Positions 6,960 to 16,217 are shown, numbered from the stretch's first letter. The stretch: DNA of 31,134 bases from an uncultured Phocaeicola sp. (GCA_958434805.1 CAUBDX010000032.1:1-31134), one strand, 5' to 3'. Numbers and translations: made by a program. Notes: generated by a model not told the origin, from the sequence alone.

Positions 6960-8102
6960 ATGAGTAGTGAACTGACATACGATGACTTTCTGGACAGGTT
7001 GAGCATACAGGAAGTACTGGTGGACGCAGGGTATCATCTGAACAAGAGAGATGGCTTGCGTTATCCGTCGTATGTGCGTACTGACAGTGAGGGCAGACGG
7101 GTGCGTGGTGATAAGTTCATTGTCACGCAGAATGGGAAATGTTGCTTCCAACCACCGCAGCAGAAGGTGTATAATGTCATTTCGTTCATCAAGGAGCATC
7201 CAGAAATGTTTTCAGAGAACAAGGTGGGAATGTCTCCTGACCGACTCGTCAACCTCGTCTGCAACCGACTGCTCAACCAACCCATAGAGGACAGACCATC
7301 GAAGATTACAGAACCAAGAAAGGACGGAAAGCCATTCAACCTGAATGACTACGACATCCACAAGTTCAATCCGCAGGACAGGGAAACGCAGAAAAGGTTT
7401 TATCCCTATTTTAAGTTCCGAGGCATCGACCTCTATACGCAGTATGCTTTTCATCGGCATTTCTGTCTGGCTACTAAGCATCGGACGGATGGACTTACCT
7501 TTGCCAACCTTGCCTTTCCGCTTGTACTGCCCAAGACACCCGACAAGACTGTGGGCTTTGAGGAACGAGGACGACCGAAGATGGACGGTAGCGGCGGTTA
7601 CAAGGGCAAGGCAGAAGGAAGCAACAGCAGTGAAGGACTGTGGATTGCCAACCTCACGGGCGAGCCGTTGGATAAAGCAAGCGAAATTGTATGGTTTGAG
7701 AGTGCCTACGATGCCATGGCAGAGTATCAGATAAATCCTGTAAAGATGGTGTATGTATCTACGGGCGGCACACCCACCGAGGGACAGATGCGAGGACTTC
7801 TGTCCGTTACTCCCAACGCACGGCACTATTTGGGTTTTGACAAGGACGATGCAGGGCGGCAGTTTGTTGCAAACTTCAGGAAGGTGGCAGCAGAGATGGG
7901 CTTCCGTCACGAGCATGTGCAAGCCTATCATCCATTGGGTTGCTACAAGGACTGGAACGATGCGCTGCTCAACAAGAAATCAGCAGAACTGATTGCCAAG
8001 GGCGAACCAGATACCTTCGACTATGCCGAGTTTATCGCAGCCGGCAAGGCAGAGAAACAAAGGGAAAAAGAAGAAAAGAACACATATCATAGAAGCGTAT
8101 GA
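6960..8102 (+). CDS. TOPRIM-domain primase-like protein
   Basis: A 380-residue protein. The N-terminal part (TYDDFLDRLSIQEVLVDAGY, KCCFQPPQQKVYNVISFI) looks like the DUF3991/CHC2-like region of mobile-element primases. Residues ~245-320 look like a TOPRIM domain: VWFESAYDAMAEYQ with the conserved Glu, VYVSTGGTPTEGQMRGLL, and HYLGFDKDDAGRQF with the DxD-type acidic motif. TOPRIM proteins on plasmids and conjugative elements usually prime or process single-stranded DNA after transfer. The C terminus is a Lys/Glu tail (AEKQREKEEKN). The leader is AT-rich (6931-6959). The stop overlaps the next ATG (ATGA). Confidence 0.8.
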   Translation: MSSELTYDDFLDRLSIQEVLVDAGYHLNKRDGLRYPSYVRTDSEGRRVRGDKFIVTQNGKCCFQPPQQKVYNVISFIKEHPEMFSENKVGMSPDRLVNLVCNRLLNQPIEDRPSKITEPRKDGKPFNLNDYDIHKFNPQDRETQKRFYPYFKFRGIDLYTQYAFHRHFCLATKHRTDGLTFANLAFPLVLPKTPDKTVGFEERGRPKMDGSGGYKGKAEGSNSSEGLWIANLTGEPLDKASEIVWFESAYDAMAEYQINPVKMVYVSTGGTPTEGQMRGLLSVTPNARHYLGFDKDDAGRQFVANFRKVAAEMGFRHEHVQAYHPLGCYKDWNDALLNKKSAELIAKGEPDTFDYAEFIAAGKAEKQREKEEKNTYHRSV

Positions 8103-8584
8103 GACAAGAAGATAATAGCATCATCACCTTGTGCCCCAGCATCGGACAGTTTTTCATCAACGAACTGCCTCTGTTGCTGTTGTGCGTGGCAATGCTCCTA
8201 ATCGGAGGATTGCCCGGTTGTGCATATAGTACCCTGTTGCTTGTCTTCAGCCTCCTGTTCTCCCTCTGTTTACTCTACCGATTCATCTATCTGAGGAGTA
8301 TCCGCTACCATATCGGGAGCGAGCAACTCATCTGTGAGCACGGAGTGTTTCAGCGGAGCGTGAACTACATGGAGTTGTACCGAGTGGTGGACTTTGCCGA
8401 GCATCAGACATTGATACAACAGTTATGCGGACTGAAAAGCGTGACCGTGTTGTCGATGGATAGAACGACACCGAAACTGGAAATGACCGGCATCAGCAAC
8501 AGCTATGACGTGGTGAGTGTGATACGAACAAGAGTAGAAACGAACAAACGAAGAAAGGGCGTATATGAGATTACGAATAGATAA
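8099..8584 (+). CDS. PH-domain (bPH_2, YdbS-like) membrane protein
   Basis: A 161-residue protein starting in an ATGA overlap with the TOPRIM gene. Two TM helices occupy about residues 22-60 (LPLLLLCVAMLLIGGLPG; LLLVFSLLFSLCLLYRF). They are followed by a cytoplasmic bacterial PH domain: YHIGSEQLICEHGVFQRSV, YRVVDFAEHQTLIQQLCG, VTVLSMDRTTPKLEM. This arrangement matches PF03703 proteins. Probably a membrane-bound scaffold for the envelope proteins encoded next. The end overlaps the next gene by 20 bp, indicating coupled translation. Confidence 0.8.
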   Translation: MRQEDNSIITLCPSIGQFFINELPLLLLCVAMLLIGGLPGCAYSTLLLVFSLLFSLCLLYRFIYLRSIRYHIGSEQLICEHGVFQRSVNYMELYRVVDFAEHQTLIQQLCGLKSVTVLSMDRTTPKLEMTGISNSYDVVSVIRTRVETNKRRKGVYEITNR

Positions 8585-9266
8585 GATTTGGTTCATTGTC
8601 GTGGCATTGGTACTGAGCGTGCCGTCAGCCCATGCACAGATTGTGACTGCCAACCCTTTGGAATGGATGGCATTAGCAGAGGGCAACGAAGCCATCAACG
8701 GTGAGATAGAGAAGGAAATCAAAGGTCAGACCAAGACTGCCCTGTTGCAGAATACCATCGCCGCAGAGTTCACCAAGATACACGAATGGGAGAAGAAGTA
8801 CAACAGTTATCTGAAAACCGCCAGTGGTTATGCCTCTTCCCTCAAAGCCTGTACCTATCTGTACGACGATGGAGTGAAGATATTCATCACCTTGTGTAAG
8901 ATGCGCAAGGCCATCAACAATAATCCGCAAGGCATCGTTGCCACCCTCTCGATGAACAACCTGTATATGGAGACCGCCACGGAATTGGTGTCCGTCTTCA
9001 CACTGCTGAAAGATGCAGTCGCCAAAGGAGGCAAAGAGAACATGCTGACTGGTGCGGAAAGGAGCAAGACGCTGTGGGCACTGAACGACAAGCTGAGTGC
9101 CTTCAGCAAGAAGCTGCATCGTCTTTATCTGTCTATACGATATTACACCATGACCGATGTGTGGAACGGCGTGACGGCAGGGATGATAGACCGAAGCAAT
9201 GGAGAGATAGCCACCCAAGCCCTTAGCAGATGGCGCAGAGCAGGACGTATGACCATCAGTGATTAA
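8565..9266 (+). CDS. Secreted helical protein, paralogue 1
   Basis: A 233-residue protein with a signal peptide (MRLRIDKIWFIVVALVLSVP, cleavage after AHA). The mature part is mostly helical with predicted coiled-coil character. It ends YYTMTDVWNGVTAG and a basic tail. The gene immediately downstream has the same plan (YTTMGDVWMEID near the end, similar length, signal peptide), so the two are paralogues. Periplasmic coiled-coil proteins of this size occur in transfer systems as VirB5/TraI(DUF4141)-like components. The resemblance is in architecture only; I do not see a sequence match strong enough to assign that family. Confidence 0.75.
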   Translation: MRLRIDKIWFIVVALVLSVPSAHAQIVTANPLEWMALAEGNEAINGEIEKEIKGQTKTALLQNTIAAEFTKIHEWEKKYNSYLKTASGYASSLKACTYLYDDGVKIFITLCKMRKAINNNPQGIVATLSMNNLYMETATELVSVFTLLKDAVAKGGKENMLTGAERSKTLWALNDKLSAFSKKLHRLYLSIRYYTMTDVWNGVTAGMIDRSNGEIATQALSRWRRAGRMTISD

Positions 9267-9283
9267 CGATAAAGGAATCAGTC

Positions 9284-9967
9284 ATGAAGTATTTCATATC
9301 AATTGCCATTTTTATGTTTATATCATCTTTTGCAGGAGTGCGGGCGCAGAACGACCCGACTCTTGCGGGGATGATTCTGATGTACACCAACAAGGCGGAG
9401 AAAGAACTGAAGAATCAGGAGAAAGTGATGCTGCTACAATCCACCGGCCATATCTGGACCAAGGAGGAAGTGGAAGCCACTACCGACCTGCAGCGGGAGT
9501 TCAACAACTATCTGGACTCCTTCCGTTCCATCGTCAGCTATGCCGCACAGATATATGGTTTCTATCACGAGATAGGTCAGTTGGTGGACAATATGGGTGG
9601 ATTGGTGGCGCAGTTGGATGCCCATCCTGCCAACGGACTTGCCGTAGCCCTGTCAGCCAAGCGCAACAAGATATACCGCGAGCTGATTATGAACAGCATC
9701 GAGATAGTTAATGACATACGCACGGTATGCCTGTCGGGCAACAAGATGACCGAGAAGGAGCGTGTGGAGATAGTCTTCGGCATCCGACCCAAACTGAAGA
9801 AGATGAACAAGCAGTTGAAGCGACTGACGAGGGCGGTGAAATACACCACCATGGGCGATGTTTGGATGGAGATAGACGAAGGGGCAAGACCCACCAAAGC
9901 GAACAAAGCCGAGATAGCAGCGGCTGCCAAGAGGCGGTGGAAGCAGGTGGGCAAGAACGTAAACTGA
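9284..9967 (+). CDS. Secreted helical protein, paralogue 2
   Basis: A 227-residue protein with signal peptide MKYFISIAIFMFISSFAGVR, cleaved after AQ. Like the preceding gene it is rich in helices, has a coiled-coil middle (EVEATTDLQREFNNYLDSFR), and ends with VKYTTMGDVWMEIDEGARP and a Lys/Arg-rich tail. It follows paralogue 1 by 17 bp. Duplicated secreted helical proteins suggest a hetero-oligomeric periplasmic structure. No enzyme motif visible. Confidence 0.75.
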   Translation: MKYFISIAIFMFISSFAGVRAQNDPTLAGMILMYTNKAEKELKNQEKVMLLQSTGHIWTKEEVEATTDLQREFNNYLDSFRSIVSYAAQIYGFYHEIGQLVDNMGGLVAQLDAHPANGLAVALSAKRNKIYRELIMNSIEIVNDIRTVCLSGNKMTEKERVEIVFGIRPKLKKMNKQLKRLTRAVKYTTMGDVWMEIDEGARPTKANKAEIAAAAKRRWKQVGKNVN

Positions 9968-10060
9968 TGGAGCAGCGAGAGCAGAGCCGAACTTGTTCGA
10001 GCTATGCCGAGTCGTGACAGAAGAAGACGAAGTCAAACCGTGATTAAAAAACGATAAGAT

Positions 10061-10723
10061 ATGGGATTTTGGAGTTCATTATTGAAATATGGTGGCAAGG
10101 CGGCACGAGGTACTGGCCATGTCATCGGAGTAACTGGAAAGACCTTAGGCAGTGCGGCACTCCACCCGCAACGCACCCTTATGGGAGCCGGCAAGGCTAT
10201 GCAGACGGCCGCAGTGGGTAGTGCCGCAGGCTATGTGACATGGGAGAAGCTGACCACAGACAAGAGCGTGGCACGCATCGTAGGTGATGCTGTCATCGGC
10301 GAGAATGCCACGGAAGCGGTGGCACAAACCGCCAACGATGTGCAACGTCTGACGGGCAAGGCTGGTGAAGCCGTTGATGCGGTGAACACTGTAGCCGGAA
10401 AGATGGACACCCAGTTCAGCGGCATCAGTGATTTCTTTAGGAATATGTTCGGAGGCGTAGGATGCGACATGATAGGCAATCTCTTTGGCAATATCGGCAA
10501 GGGCAACGTGTCGGGTATGAGCATCGTCGGACTGGTGGCTGCCGCCTTCATGGTATTCGGACGCTTTGGTTGGATGAGCAAGATTGCGGGTGCCCTGCTT
10601 GGAGCGATGATCATCGGGAACAATTCTAAGGTGGCGCAAACTCTGCCTAACAGAGGCGGTACGTCTTCACATGGGCAGAACATGAAAGAAGCAGAGACCC
10701 AAAGCAGAGGGATGAAACGATAA
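10061..10723 (+). CDS. Gly/Ala-rich membrane protein of unknown function
   Basis: A 220-residue protein. The N terminus (MGFWSSLLKYGGKAARGTGH) is an amphipathic basic segment. The middle contains an alternating Ala/Val/Thr helix region, and residues ~145-190 hold two close hydrophobic segments (VSGMSIVGLVAAAFMVFGRF; KIAGALLGAMIIGN). The C terminus is polar (GGTSSHGQNMKEAETQSRG). It has no cleavable signal peptide. It lies between the secreted paralogues and the M23-like gene in one operon. I do not recognise the family; an inner-membrane component of an envelope complex is plausible. Confidence 0.65.
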   Translation: MGFWSSLLKYGGKAARGTGHVIGVTGKTLGSAALHPQRTLMGAGKAMQTAAVGSAAGYVTWEKLTTDKSVARIVGDAVIGENATEAVAQTANDVQRLTGKAGEAVDAVNTVAGKMDTQFSGISDFFRNMFGGVGCDMIGNLFGNIGKGNVSGMSIVGLVAAAFMVFGRFGWMSKIAGALLGAMIIGNNSKVAQTLPNRGGTSSHGQNMKEAETQSRGMKR

Positions 10724-10738
10724 CCAATATACAGTGAT

Positions 10739-11560
10739 ATGAGATATACAGAAGAAATGATACTGCGCTCATCGAGCGGCTACTGTATGCCGTTTGAGGA
10801 GCCTATAAAGCAGGACGTGCAGATGTCCTTGGGTTACGGAGAGCAGAAAAATCCCGTGACGGGAGAAACATTCTTCCATCACGGCATAGACTTCTCAGTG
10901 AACCATTACCTGCTGTCGGCGGTGGCAACGGGAACCGTCTCTGCCATTGGGTCGGACGCGGAGCATGGCATCTACCAGACCATCCGCTACGGCAAATACG
11001 AAGTGACTTACAGGCATCTCTCCAATGTCTTCGCCAACTTCTCCCAAAGCGTCAAGGCCGGTCAGACCATCGCCATCAGTGGCGACCTGCTGCACATGGA
11101 GGTGAGGTTTGACGGAGAGGAAATCAATCCGTTGGAGTTCCTCACCATGCTCTACGGCAATATCAAGGCATTGGAGCACAATTCCCAAATGGGCATCAAT
11201 GAACTGGACATGAACATCCCTTCACCCTACGACACCGACCGTCAGGAGATAGAGGCATTGATGCTCCGCTTCCTTCCCTCCTACTTCGAGGACCTTCAAC
11301 AAGGAGCATACTCTCTGCCCGAACATACGGAGCAGTCGTTGAGAAACATCTTCTCGTTGGGAGCGAGCAAGCATTATTTCTACGAGACCATGCCGAGCAT
11401 GGCTAATCCCTTGGGCATCGGCAACCGCTGTATGCCTTTGGCGACTAAGGTGCAGAACCTGCTCATTGCCGACTTTCTCAACTATCTTGCCATGCGACAT
11501 CAGGTATATCTCTCCACGATGGACGAGGTGTTAAAAAAAAACTCCAAGAGCAAGCCCTGA
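10739..11560 (+). CDS. Degenerate M23 (LytM-like) protein, first reading frame of a frameshift pair
   Basis: A 273-residue product with an M23-type fold at residues ~30-140. FHHGIDF (H47, D51), YRHLS (H93) and LLHMEVRFDGEEINPLEFL (H119) are recognisable. The usual HLH is replaced by LLH, so the first histidine of the HxH pair (the general base) is Leu117 while the zinc ligands remain. It is probably non-catalytic or binds substrate only. There is no signal peptide. The frame ends at TGA 11558-11560, just after an A9 tract (11533-11541). The -1 frame continues without a stop to 11865, giving a possible 375-residue fusion. Either a programmed -1 shift or a homopolymer mutation explains this. 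Confidence 0.75.
   Translation: MRYTEEMILRSSSGYCMPFEEPIKQDVQMSLGYGEQKNPVTGETFFHHGIDFSVNHYLLSAVATGTVSAIGSDAEHGIYQTIRYGKYEVTYRHLSNVFANFSQSVKAGQTIAISGDLLHMEVRFDGEEINPLEFLTMLYGNIKALEHNSQMGINELDMNIPSPYDTDRQEIEALMLRFLPSYFEDLQQGAYSLPEHTEQSLRNIFSLGASKHYFYETMPSMANPLGIGNRCMPLATKVQNLLIADFLNYLAMRHQVYLSTMDEVLKKNSKSKP
11533..11542 (+). promoter_or_regulatory. A9 slippery tract, candidate -1 frameshift site
   Basis: Nine A residues followed by C read in frame 0 as TTA AAA AAA AAC, which contains an A_AAA_AAC heptamer in the X_XXY_YYZ arrangement needed for -1 slippage. The frame 0 stop is 18 nt downstream. The -1 frame then continues through 11865. Ribosomal or polymerase slippage would yield two products from one gene. 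Confidence 0.5.
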
Positions 11561-11592
11561 CGCATGACGGCATCATCGACCCTCTTGCCGAC

Positions 11593-11865
11593 TTGGACGT
11601 GGATATCCAGAGCTTCGACATTCCGAGGATAGTGAGCGTCTATCCCGACCGGGCTGGCGTGAGATGGTGGACAAAGGCATGGTTCAATGGTAAGGAAGAG
11701 GGGGAACCCTCCGTGGAGATTGAGGAACGTATGGCCGTGCAGTTCATCCACTGCCAAGTGGACAAGGACGCATGGTTGGAGGAACACTATCCTAAGCAGA
11801 TGGAGATATATCACAATGCCATCGAGCAGACAAAGGAACAGATATTACAGCAGTATAATATATAA
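11593..11865 (+). CDS. -1 frame continuation of the M23-like gene (C-terminal domain)
   Basis: The -1 frame is open from the A9 tract through this segment and reads LQEQALTHDGIIDPLADLDV, then SFDIPRIVSVYPDRAGVRWW and an acidic end with EQTKEQILQQYNI. The composition is clearly protein-like, and no good independent start is present; the TTG at 11593 is the first candidate. I therefore interpret it as the C-terminal domain of the protein begun at 10739, reached by frameshifting or split by mutation. The domain is not recognised. It ends 9 bp before the next gene. Confidence 0.6.
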   Translation: MDVDIQSFDIPRIVSVYPDRAGVRWWTKAWFNGKEEGEPSVEIEERMAVQFIHCQVDKDAWLEEHYPKQMEIYHNAIEQTKEQILQQYNI

Positions 11866-11874
11866 ACAAGGTAT

Positions 11875-13674
11875 ATGGCAGTTAAGAACAGTCAGCGATT
11901 CGCAGAGATAGAGCGTCTGATGGGCGACTACTTCGGGTGTCACCTTGCCCCCGTGATGGGCAGGGTGCAACGGGACTTGTCCAACAGACAGGCAGACGAG
12001 ATGCGAGCCTACTCCAACAGTACGGCTGGCATCCTACGCTCATTGGCCACTGCCAATATGCCTGGTGATGACCCATACGCCACGCTGAAGATTACAGGCA
12101 AGTGGAACAGCAAGACCACCGAAGACTATCTGGCGATGTGCAAGGAGGCTATTGTCGGCAACAAGGATATGCAGCGTGACCTTGCCGTGATGGCTGAGGA
12201 ATGGCGCAAGGCGGTGGTGACGGAGATAGGACGAGAGCGGTACGATGCACTCTCTAAACAACTCGGTTGTGATTTGGCATACGCCTATATCGATCACCGC
12301 ATGGAGCAGCTGATGATAGAAAAAATGGTGAAAGACCGTATGCCAACATCTTCTGCCGACTATATCATCCGCAAGGCGGCACAAAGCAGTCTGTTCGGTC
12401 TGCCCTACGAACTGAACAAGTCACCCCTTGCCGCAGAGATAGAAGCCAAAGGAGAGGCAGCCTATAAGCCCTCTCGAACAGAGAAGGCAGCGGGATGGGC
12501 AGCCGGAGCGGGTGCCGATGTCGTGGCCATGGGAGGGATTGGCTCATGGGCAACCTTCGCCAAGTTTGTCGGTATCGATATGGTGATGAATGTCGGCATG
12601 GAGCACCTAAGCAAGAAAGGTAGCAGCCAAGAGGTCTGTGTCGAGGAGTGTATCAGCAAGGGAGTTTTCGGTACGGGCACCAACGTCTTCGCCTCATTCC
12701 GCAAACAGGCAAAAGTCATCAAGAACCACGAGAACAGCTATATCAAGGCTACCAACAGCCATTTCAAGAACAAGATTCCCACGAGCAATATCACTTTTAT
12801 GGATTGGACGAAACAAACCGAGCAGACCTCTTTTCCTTGGAACAAAGGTACGTTCCTTGACCCTCAGAGAAACGAAGCAACCAAACGTACAGGCAAGTAC
12901 AAGGATGTGCCCTTGATAGTTGCGCCTGGACAGGAAGACGAGTATCTGGAGGTTAAGGCGAGACTGGATGCAGAGGCTGAGAAGGAGAAGAAGGCAGAAC
13001 CGAAAGAAACTCCTGATTCATCGACTGAAGAGGCAACACCATCTGTAGTCCAGCAGGAGGAAACAGCCTTACAAACAAACGAAAATGGATGGGACGGGCT
13101 GTTGCAGAGTTTTGGACTGAACGGCTTTTCAGACATCGGCAAGAACCTTGGTTATGTGTTGGCGATGCTGCCCGATGTACTGGTGGGACTGTTCACTGGC
13201 AAGACAAAATCGCTGAATATGGACAATAGCCTCCTTCCTTTGGCCTCTATCGTGGCTGGAATGTTCGTGAAGAATCCTATACTGAAGATGCTGTTGATGG
13301 GTATGGGAGGTGCCAATCTGCTCAACAAAGCGGGACATGAGGTGCTGGGCAGGAAACAGCAGGAAGGCATTGCACCTACAGTTAGTCCTGCTGCATCTCG
13401 CATTCAGTACCGCCAATATCCTGATGAACCACTCAATCCTCGTATCAGCAACCCGATGCTGCAAGGGCGGTGTCTCGTTGCCAACATTGACCATGTGCCT
13501 TGTACCATTCAACTGCCTGACAGTGTGATTGGGGCGCATCAGTCGGGGGCATTGCCGCTGAATACATTGGCTAACGCCATACTTGCCAAGAACGACCAGA
13601 TGCGACAGATGGCAGCAATGCAGTACGAAGAGCAGGCACGGGAGAGCGTGGTGCGACCGAGGGGAATACAGTGA
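11875..13674 (+). CDS. Large membrane-associated element protein of unknown function
   Basis: A 599-residue protein. The N-terminal ~200 residues are soluble and helical (MAVKNSQRFAEIERLMGDYF, ITGKWNSKTTEDYLAMCKEA). Hydrophobic Gly/Ala-rich stretches follow near residues 205-240 (AAGWAAGAGADVVAMGGIGS) and 425-490 (GYVLAMLPDVLVGLFTG; LLPLASIVAGMFV; ILKMLLMGMGGANLL), separated by a Glu/Lys-rich linker at ~360-400. The C-terminal ~80 residues (RYQYPDEPLN-like start, LVANIDHVPCTIQLPDSVIG) look like a small folded domain. No signal peptide. Position among the envelope genes suggests a membrane-spanning component; I cannot name the family. Confidence 0.7.
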   Translation: MAVKNSQRFAEIERLMGDYFGCHLAPVMGRVQRDLSNRQADEMRAYSNSTAGILRSLATANMPGDDPYATLKITGKWNSKTTEDYLAMCKEAIVGNKDMQRDLAVMAEEWRKAVVTEIGRERYDALSKQLGCDLAYAYIDHRMEQLMIEKMVKDRMPTSSADYIIRKAAQSSLFGLPYELNKSPLAAEIEAKGEAAYKPSRTEKAAGWAAGAGADVVAMGGIGSWATFAKFVGIDMVMNVGMEHLSKKGSSQEVCVEECISKGVFGTGTNVFASFRKQAKVIKNHENSYIKATNSHFKNKIPTSNITFMDWTKQTEQTSFPWNKGTFLDPQRNEATKRTGKYKDVPLIVAPGQEDEYLEVKARLDAEAEKEKKAEPKETPDSSTEEATPSVVQQEETALQTNENGWDGLLQSFGLNGFSDIGKNLGYVLAMLPDVLVGLFTGKTKSLNMDNSLLPLASIVAGMFVKNPILKMLLMGMGGANLLNKAGHEVLGRKQQEGIAPTVSPAASRIQYRQYPDEPLNPRISNPMLQGRCLVANIDHVPCTIQLPDSVIGAHQSGALPLNTLANAILAKNDQMRQMAAMQYEEQARESVVRPRGIQ

Positions 13675-13676
13675 AG

Positions 13677-13717
13677 CCCGACAACAAAATTGTCGGGAAC
13701 GGTGGCTTGGTAAGCCA
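13677..13717. repeat. Two tandem hairpins in the 11875/13757 intergenic gap
   Basis: CCCGACAA (13677-13684) pairs with TTGTCGGG (13690-13697) around CAAAA. TGGCTT (13703-13708) pairs with AAGCCA (13712-13717) around GGT. The first starts 2 nt after the preceding stop codon. Neither is followed by a T-run, so they look more like RNA-stability or processing elements than a strong terminator. Confidence 0.55.
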
Positions 13718-13756
13718 ATTATAGAATGTGATTGAGATAAACAAAAAGATAAAAGC

Positions 13757-16213
13757 ATGAAAGAGAAATCAGAATTTGAGAAGCGGACGGCGGAGAAGCA
13801 GGTGTCGCTGCTCACTGAGGCACTGACGAGTGCGGTGGATGCCAAGGGACATTGGTTGAATGCAAGCGGCAAACTCTATCCGAAGCTCTATCCCAAGGGC
13901 TTTTCGGTCAGTCCGTTCAATGCCCTTGTCCTTGCCCTTGACTCCGATGCCAAGGGTTGCAAGAGCAATCTGTTTACGCAGTTCTCCGAAGCGAAGGCAC
14001 GGGGTGAGAGCGTGAGGGAGCATGAGAAAGGTGTGCCGTTCCTGTATTACAATTGGAATAAGTACGTCAACCGCAACAATCCCGACGATGTCATCACCAA
14101 GGAGGCATACGCAGAACTGTCGGAACAGGACAAACAGCAGTACAAGGGAGTGAAAAACCGTGAGATCCGTGTGCTGTTCAATATCGACCAGACGCTACTG
14201 CCTATGGCTAACGAAACAGCCTACACTACGGCATTGAAGAAGGATGGCACGGTGGAGGATAGAGGTTATGGCGACAAGGAGGACAAGCAGCTGCATGGGT
14301 GCGTCAACGGATTCCTTCAGAAGATGAAGGACAACCTCGTGAATGTACGTCAGGACGGCACGGGTGTGGCGCACTACGACACCGAGAAGGATGTCATCTA
14401 CCTGCCACGGCAGCGTGACTTCGAGCACTACAATGACTATGTACAGGAGATGATGCGTCAGTTGGTGTCTGCCACCGGTCATCAGCAGCGGTTGGCACGT
14501 GAGGGCATGGTCATGAAGAACGGCAAAGCCCCGTCGGAGGATGCCGTGAAGAAGGAACGACTCATCACTGAGATAGCTTCGGGCGTGAAGATGCTCGAAC
14601 TGGGACTGCCTGCCCGTCTGTCAAAGGACAGCCTTAGCATGGTGGACTATTGGACGAGGGAACTGAAGGAAGACCCTTGTCTGATTGATGCCATCGAGAG
14701 TGAGGTGAACGGTGCGCTGAAGGTGTTGAAGAAAGCCGAACTGGGTGAAAAGGTGGAGTATGCCACCGACCAGCATCAGCGAGAGACGGCGCAGATACAG
14801 GTGCAGTTGCCCAACCACTACTTCGTAGCAGACGAAATCAAGCAGCATCCCAACGAGGAGCAGCGTACTGTGGTCATCGTGCGTGATGATGCCAGCAAGA
14901 CCGCCGATGTGGTGCTGCCACAGGGTGCATCGTTGGAGGTGAACAACGAGATCAAGGGCATGAACAAGCAACGCTTCACCAATGCCTTGCAGAAAGAGGG
15001 TTATGACAACGTGCGTTTCTACAATCCCGACGGAGCCTTGGGCTTCCGTCCCGACGACAGTTATTTCGCCGACAAGAAAATCACGGTATCAAGACTGCGC
15101 AACTGGTCTATCGAAGACCTATCCTCGTTGGATGCTTCTGAGGCCGTAACCCACAGCCGTGACATCGGTTTCGACAATGTGCAGTTGGTAAAGGATGACA
15201 AGGAGCGGTGGGCATTGTACATCAAGCCCGAAGGTAAGGAGGGCTTTGCCGTCTATCCCGACAAAGGAGACCTCAATCATTTCTTCACCACCTTGAAGCA
15301 GTCGATGGACAACATCGAGCGTGTGCGTGAGGAACTGGCACAGAAGTATTATGCTATGGCAGAGGCGAAACCCGACCTGAAGGTGGACATCTTCGGAGGT
15401 AATGAGCAGGAGGTTGATTTGAACCGCATCCAGCGTGTGGCAGTATTCCGTGCCAAATCGGGCGAATGCCTGTGTGCAGCCACTATTGACGGCAAGAAGT
15501 TGCAGCCGAGAAGTGTCAGTCCGTCACAATGGCAACGATTGTGGGTGGCTCCTGACAGGGATTCCTACAAGCAGAACCTTGCCGCCTCGCTGTTTGCTGA
15601 TGTATTGCAGAAAGACAACAATGTCGAGCAAAGTACACAAGAGAAGCAGGAAGAAGCGACGGAGGTGAAGCAAGCGGAGACGGCAATTGTCGATAAGCAT
15701 GATGAACAGAAGGAAGTGGTACTTAAGGAAGATAAAAGCTCTGAACAAAGGGAAGAGAAGAAACAAGAGGAAAAGAAAGAAGAAAAGAAGGATGAAAAGG
15801 CTGTCAAGGCTGCTGTCTCTCCCCTTGTCCAACAATATCTTGACTTGAAGAAGAAGCATCCTGATGCCATTCTTTTGTTTCGCTGCGGTGACTTCTATGA
15901 GACCTACAAGGATGATGCGGTGAAGGCATCCAAAATATTGGGTATTACGCTGACAAAGAGCAATGGGCGCAAGGATGATGAAGGCAAGCCGTTGGCAATG
16001 GCAGGATTCCCATATCATGCCCTCGACACCTATCTGCCGAAGCTCATTCGTGCTGGTGAACGGGTGGCCATCTGTGACCAGTTGGAAATGCCGAAGCAGA
16101 CAACATCATCGAAGCGTGGAATTACGGAGATGGTGTCACCTGGAAAAGAGACAGGAAAGCAGATGGCACAGGAAAGTCAAGAAACAGAACAACACACCAG
16201 TCTAAGGAGATAG
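13757..16213 (+). CDS. ArdC-like (pseudo-protease) protein fused to a MutS domain I
   Basis: An 818-residue fusion. Residues ~1-160 resemble the ssDNA-binding N-terminal domain of ArdC/DUF1738 proteins ([46 protein letters not shown]). At ~231-245 the ArdC protease motif is degenerate: [15 protein letters not shown] stands where FHELxHSTGHxxRL is expected, so the HExxH histidines and glutamate are lost. A middle region of unclear fold follows, then a Lys/Glu-rich linker (~625-680). The C terminus (~688-785) is a MutS mismatch-recognition domain with [11 protein letters not shown] (the Phe-x-Glu motif near 713-715), [23 protein letters not shown] and RVAICDQLE. Connector, clamp and ATPase domains of MutS are absent. 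Probable role: binding transferred ssDNA or mispaired or branched DNA without cutting. Confidence 0.85.
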   Translation: MKEKSEFEKRTAEKQVSLLTEALTSAVDAKGHWLNASGKLYPKLYPKGFSVSPFNALVLALDSDAKGCKSNLFTQFSEAKARGESVREHEKGVPFLYYNWNKYVNRNNPDDVITKEAYAELSEQDKQQYKGVKNREIRVLFNIDQTLLPMANETAYTTALKKDGTVEDRGYGDKEDKQLHGCVNGFLQKMKDNLVNVRQDGTGVAHYDTEKDVIYLPRQRDFEHYNDYVQEMMRQLVSATGHQQRLAREGMVMKNGKAPSEDAVKKERLITEIASGVKMLELGLPARLSKDSLSMVDYWTRELKEDPCLIDAIESEVNGALKVLKKAELGEKVEYATDQHQRETAQIQVQLPNHYFVADEIKQHPNEEQRTVVIVRDDASKTADVVLPQGASLEVNNEIKGMNKQRFTNALQKEGYDNVRFYNPDGALGFRPDDSYFADKKITVSRLRNWSIEDLSSLDASEAVTHSRDIGFDNVQLVKDDKERWALYIKPEGKEGFAVYPDKGDLNHFFTTLKQSMDNIERVREELAQKYYAMAEAKPDLKVDIFGGNEQEVDLNRIQRVAVFRAKSGECLCAATIDGKKLQPRSVSPSQWQRLWVAPDRDSYKQNLAASLFADVLQKDNNVEQSTQEKQEEATEVKQAETAIVDKHDEQKEVVLKEDKSSEQREEKKQEEKKEEKKDEKAVKAAVSPLVQQYLDLKKKHPDAILLFRCGDFYETYKDDAVKASKILGITLTKSNGRKDDEGKPLAMAGFPYHALDTYLPKLIRAGERVAICDQLEMPKQTTSSKRGITEMVSPGKETGKQMAQESQETEQHTSLRR

Positions 16214-16217
16214 GCTT

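Noticed and set aside
13757..16213. A functional MutS mismatch-repair gene
   Set aside because: Only the first MutS domain is present; the connector, clamp and ATPase domains are missing.
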